Below, piece after piece: positions 61,866-64,000 of a stretch of DNA of 64,000 nucleotides. The translations under genes and the position numbers were made by a program. Origin of the DNA: RYN-230 sp963770545 (GTDB taxonomy: Bacteria > Actinomycetota > Actinomycetes > Streptosporangiales > Streptosporangiaceae). Each line of letters starts with the position of its first letter. Positions within the stretch are counted from its first letter, which is position 1. The stretch covers positions 1 to 64,000 of the forward strand of contig CAVYQF010000045.1 in the NCBI GenBank assembly GCA_963770545.1, in the 5' to 3' direction. The notes beneath the pieces were generated by a model. The model did not search any database. It was given only the letters and a program-made list of their open reading frames with translations, and was not told the origin of the DNA.

Positions 61866-62440
61866 GGCGGGGCCAGATCGTGGCGGGCGGTGAGCAGCAG
61901 CCAGGTGAGGGCGCCGGTGATCAGCGCAGGCGTGGCGGGCTGCGACCCGGCCACCGCGACCGCCACGGCGCTCAGCGCGGTGGCGATCAGCACCCGGAGG
62001 GCCAGGCGGCCCGGGCGGCCCCGGCGGATCCGGGACAGCAACCGGGCCGGGCCGAGGTGCCCCGGCCAGGTCACGGGCGGGGCGTCCGTCCGGGAAGGCG
62101 CGTCCGTCGGGGCCGGGACGTCCGTCCGGGGCGGCGCGTCTGTCCGCGGCGCGGCACCTGGCCGCCGCGAGCGGAAGGCCGCCGGCCGGGACCGGTCTGG
62201 AGCGGGGGAGGAGGACGCCAGGTCGGCGAGGGCCTCACCGCGCCCGGACCGGGTCCGCAGGACCGTGTAAGCCGCCGCCGCGACCGCGAACCGCCCGGGG
62301 TCACCGCCATCAGCCCGGTCGGGGTGGGTGGCAGTGGCGGCCCGCCGCCAGGCGGCGCGGACGTCGTCGTCGCTCAGGTCCGCCCGGGGCGGCAGGCCGA
62401 GGGCGGCAAACGGGTCGGCCCCGCCGGCCAGGCCACTCAC
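61859..62440 (-). CDS. J-domain membrane protein
   Basis: The 193-residue protein has an N-terminal J-domain-like segment (DPFAALGLPPRADLSDDDVR, THPDRADGG with the HPD tripeptide, FAVAAAAYTVL). A Pro/Arg/Thr-rich linker with repeats of the type PRTDAP follows, and two C-terminal hydrophobic helices end at LLLTARHDLAPPP. It would recruit DnaK to the membrane. The GTG start overlaps the stop of the upstream ATPase gene by 4 bases, so the pair is coupled. The stop codon lies in a tandem repeat, so the C-terminus could vary between strains. Confidence 0.7.
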   Translation of the reverse strand: MSGLAGGADPFAALGLPPRADLSDDDVRAAWRRAATATHPDRADGGDPGRFAVAAAAYTVLRTRSGRGEALADLASSSPAPDRSRPAAFRSRRPGAAPRTDAPPRTDVPAPTDAPSRTDAPPVTWPGHLGPARLLSRIRRGRPGRLALRVLIATALSAVAVAVAGSQPATPALITGALTWLLLTARHDLAPPP

Positions 62441-64000
62441 GATTCCTCCCCGAACGCCTGGTCCAGCAGCGCGCCGAGCTCAGCCGGCCGGGCCGGGCCT
62501 GGTTCGTCGGCCGGTACCGGCAGCGCCTCCGCCGGGGGCACGCTGGCCCGCTCCGCAGGGGTGAGGCCGGCCTCGGATCCAGCGCCCGGAGCCGGGCCGG
62601 CCAGCTCCGCCGGCCCGGCCACCAGCCGTTTCACCTGGACATAGGTCACCCCGCCGCGGTAGATGTAGGCTGCCTGGCCGACATCCAGCCCGCGGATGAT
62701 CTCGGGGTCCACAACTGGCGTGCCCTCGGCCCGGGACAACCCCTCGTGAGCCCACCCCTGCTGGGCCCACAGCGGCACTCCCAGCAGCCGCCGGGCCGTG
62801 CCCACCACCCGCCGCGCGCCGGCCAGGGCGGCGACCGGCTCCGGATGTGGCGTGCGCAGCAGCCAGATGCCGCCGTCCGCGGTGGTCGCCACCCGGTACC
62901 GCTCGTCCTCATCGGCGGCCAGTCCCGGCCAGGACTGGGCCGACACCTGCACCGCCAGGCCGAGCGAGCGGGCCCGTTCGTACAACTGCCAGATCGGCAG
63001 GCGGCGGCTTACGGCACTGAACTCATCGACCGCCAGCAGGATGTCCCGCCCGGCCCCCGCGGAACTGCCCGCCGCGAACCAGGCCAGCAGGTCGACCAGG
63101 GCCCGGGCCTGCGCCTCGGCCACGGCGATCTCGGCGGTCCCCTCCAGGATGCAGTACCAGGCGTCGGCGTCACCGAACCCGCCCGGCCCGTCCAGCCCGG
63201 CCCCCAGCCGGCGCAGCAGCGCCCGGTACCGCAACGCCACGTCGCTGACGTGCCCGGCCGACGACCGCAGGAGCCCGGCGGAAGCGCTGTCCGGTGCGCC
63301 AGCGTAGGCCACGGCCAGCCAGTTCGCGTCCAGCCGCGCGAGGAAGTCGGCCGCGCCGGCCGGCGGCCCGCCCGGGGCGTCCACCGCCAGCCGGACGATC
63401 TCCTCCAGCACGTCGGCGTAGTAGGCGGCGCCGCCGGTGCCCGACTCGACCATGTCCACCAGGGTGCTGACGAGCTGGCGGGGCGGCAGCGCCCACAGTG
63501 ACAGGCTGGCCTCGTCGGGCCAGATCGCGGTGGACGTGGCGCCCGCGCCGCGCAGCACCCGCCGGGCCCGGTCGGCGATCCGCCGGGAATCGGCGCCGCC
63601 CTTGCAGTCCAGCACCACGAGCAGCGGCCGCGGCCCGAGGCCCGCCGCGTGCAACTCCATCCCCCTGCGCACGAATCCGGCCCACAGCCTCAGCAGCAGG
63701 GTGGTCTTGCCGGTCCCCGTAGTGCCCAGCACCACCTGGTGCGAGCGCAGCCGGGGGTAGGGCAGGACGGCCAGCCGCCGGGCCGGGTGGTGCACCGCCC
63801 GGATCGTGGCCCCGGCGACCACACTCCCGTCGCGGAGCAGCAACGGCACGGAGCCGGGCGCGGCGATCCGGGCCCGGGCGGTGCGTACCTGGTGCCGCCA
63901 CTGGCGCTGGTCGAAGGCAGCCGGGGCGCTGGGCGCCACCCCGCCGCTGCCCGTCTCCATGGTGTAGATGCGCCGGGACCAGGCCAGGCCGCCGGCCAGC
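62437..64000 (-). CDS. TraG/FtsK-like P-loop ATPase, runs off the window edge
   Basis: The frame is open to the right edge (codons before the ATG at 63960 read LAGGLAWSRRIYT), so the true start, probably with membrane helices, lies outside. Visible parts are Walker A LGTTGTGKTTLLLRLWAG, VVLDCKGGADSRRIADRARR (the DPKG-like motif of FtsK/TraG), and Walker B ILLAVDEFSAVSRRLPIW. SAQSWPGLA and IWLLRTPHPEPV follow. This is the layout of conjugation-type coupling ATPases and of actinobacterial relatives that are chromosomal. It is coupled to the J-domain gene. The role could be DNA or protein transfer; no other transfer gene is in view. Confidence 0.8.
   Translation of the reverse strand, partial: LAGGLAWSRRIYTMETGSGGVAPSAPAAFDQRQWRHQVRTARARIAAPGSVPLLLRDGSVVAGATIRAVHHPARRLAVLPYPRLRSHQVVLGTTGTGKTTLLLRLWAGFVRRGMELHAAGLGPRPLLVVLDCKGGADSRRIADRARRVLRGAGATSTAIWPDEASLSLWALPPRQLVSTLVDMVESGTGGAAYYADVLEEIVRLAVDAPGGPPAGAADFLARLDANWLAVAYAGAPDSASAGLLRSSAGHVSDVALRYRALLRRLGAGLDGPGGFGDADAWYCILEGTAEIAVAEAQARALVDLLAWFAAGSSAGAGRDILLAVDEFSAVSRRLPIWQLYERARSLGLAVQVSAQSWPGLAADEDERYRVATTADGGIWLLRTPHPEPVAALAGARRVVGTARRLLGVPLWAQQGWAHEGLSRAEGTPVVDPEIIRGLDVGQAAYIYRGGVTYVQVKRLVAGPAELAGPAPGAGSEAGLTPAERASVPPAEALPVPADEPGPARPAELGALLDQAFGEES

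Noticed and set aside
61749..62270. Plus-strand frame encoding a GGGGQ repeat protein
   Set aside because: It is the translation of the 15-bp tandem array and then the antisense of the J-domain gene; no ribosome site or family match.
1..64000. tRNA, rRNA or CRISPR array
   Set aside because: No T-loop/acceptor combination, rRNA signature or regularly spaced dispersed repeat was seen on either strand. The repeats found are contiguous 15-base tandem arrays without spacers.

Overview
The window is GC-rich DNA (by eye about 70 percent) with dense, short-spaced genes, frequent GTG/TTG starts and 4-base stop/start overlaps. A four-part GlnR operator in front of glnA, actinobacterial-only families (DUF4191, DUF5998, DUF6458, GAP/Sap-like) and the order glnA / RDD / DUF4191 / lipA / lipB / TIGR01777 / sucB / lpd / pepA all point to an actinobacterium, probably a Streptomyces- or Streptosporangium-like filamentous lineage; I cannot go below that level. 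I found no tRNA, rRNA or CRISPR array.

Region 1 (1-28.6 kb) is carbon, redox and membrane metabolism. It opens with a frameshifted GMC (cholesterol-oxidase-like) gene cut by the window edge. Then come an antiporter/DUF389 pair, a GH63-type glucosidase coupled to glgX, a membrane protein, isochorismate synthase, a GH15 enzyme and an intact GMC oxidoreductase. A run of plus-strand genes follows: HAD phosphatase, small membrane protein, cydA, cydB, a glucose-6-phosphate-dehydrogenase homologue with a degenerate active-site motif, type II NADH dehydrogenase and DUF6458. The run could carry electrons from sugar oxidation to the quinone pool and cytochrome bd. Membrane and lipid genes (GAP family, PAP2 phosphatase, diacylglycerol-kinase-like) and an EEP-family hydrolase close the region.

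Region 2 (28.6-46 kb) is a conserved housekeeping block: glnA with its GlnR box, RDD, DUF4191, lipA, lipB, sucB, lpd and pepA, i.e. ammonium assimilation, lipoate synthesis and the lipoylated 2-oxoacid dehydrogenase parts that use it. hisS and an MFS exporter sit inside it. An IS1182-family element has landed at a CTAG inside a small palindrome exactly at the RDD stop codon.

Region 3 (46-54 kb) is the accessory and most interesting part. It has ChrB-like and COG4280 genes, then a bacterial thaumatin-like gene broken into two halves about 2.5 kb apart. Between the halves lie a SigE-type sigma factor coupled to a membrane-anchored YVTN beta-propeller, plus a decayed DUF4253-like fragment. Divergent from the thaumatin 5' half is one polypeptide that joins an ECF sigma factor, an Hx3Cx2C zinc motif, a membrane helix and an extracellular GH128 beta-1,3-glucanase-like domain. 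Thaumatin-like proteins and GH128 both act on beta-1,3-glucan, so this looks like a partly broken fungal-cell-wall sensing and response locus.

Region 4 (54-64 kb) has a NarL-type two-component system, an FHA-like protein, DUF5998, an alkaline-phosphatase-superfamily enzyme, a DnaA-box cluster, a sulfurtransferase and a VOC/ArsR/AHSA1 operon with its likely operator. A striking 25-bp perfect inverted repeat next to a 15-bp tandem array follows, then a J-domain membrane protein coupled to a TraG/FtsK-like ATPase that runs off the right edge.
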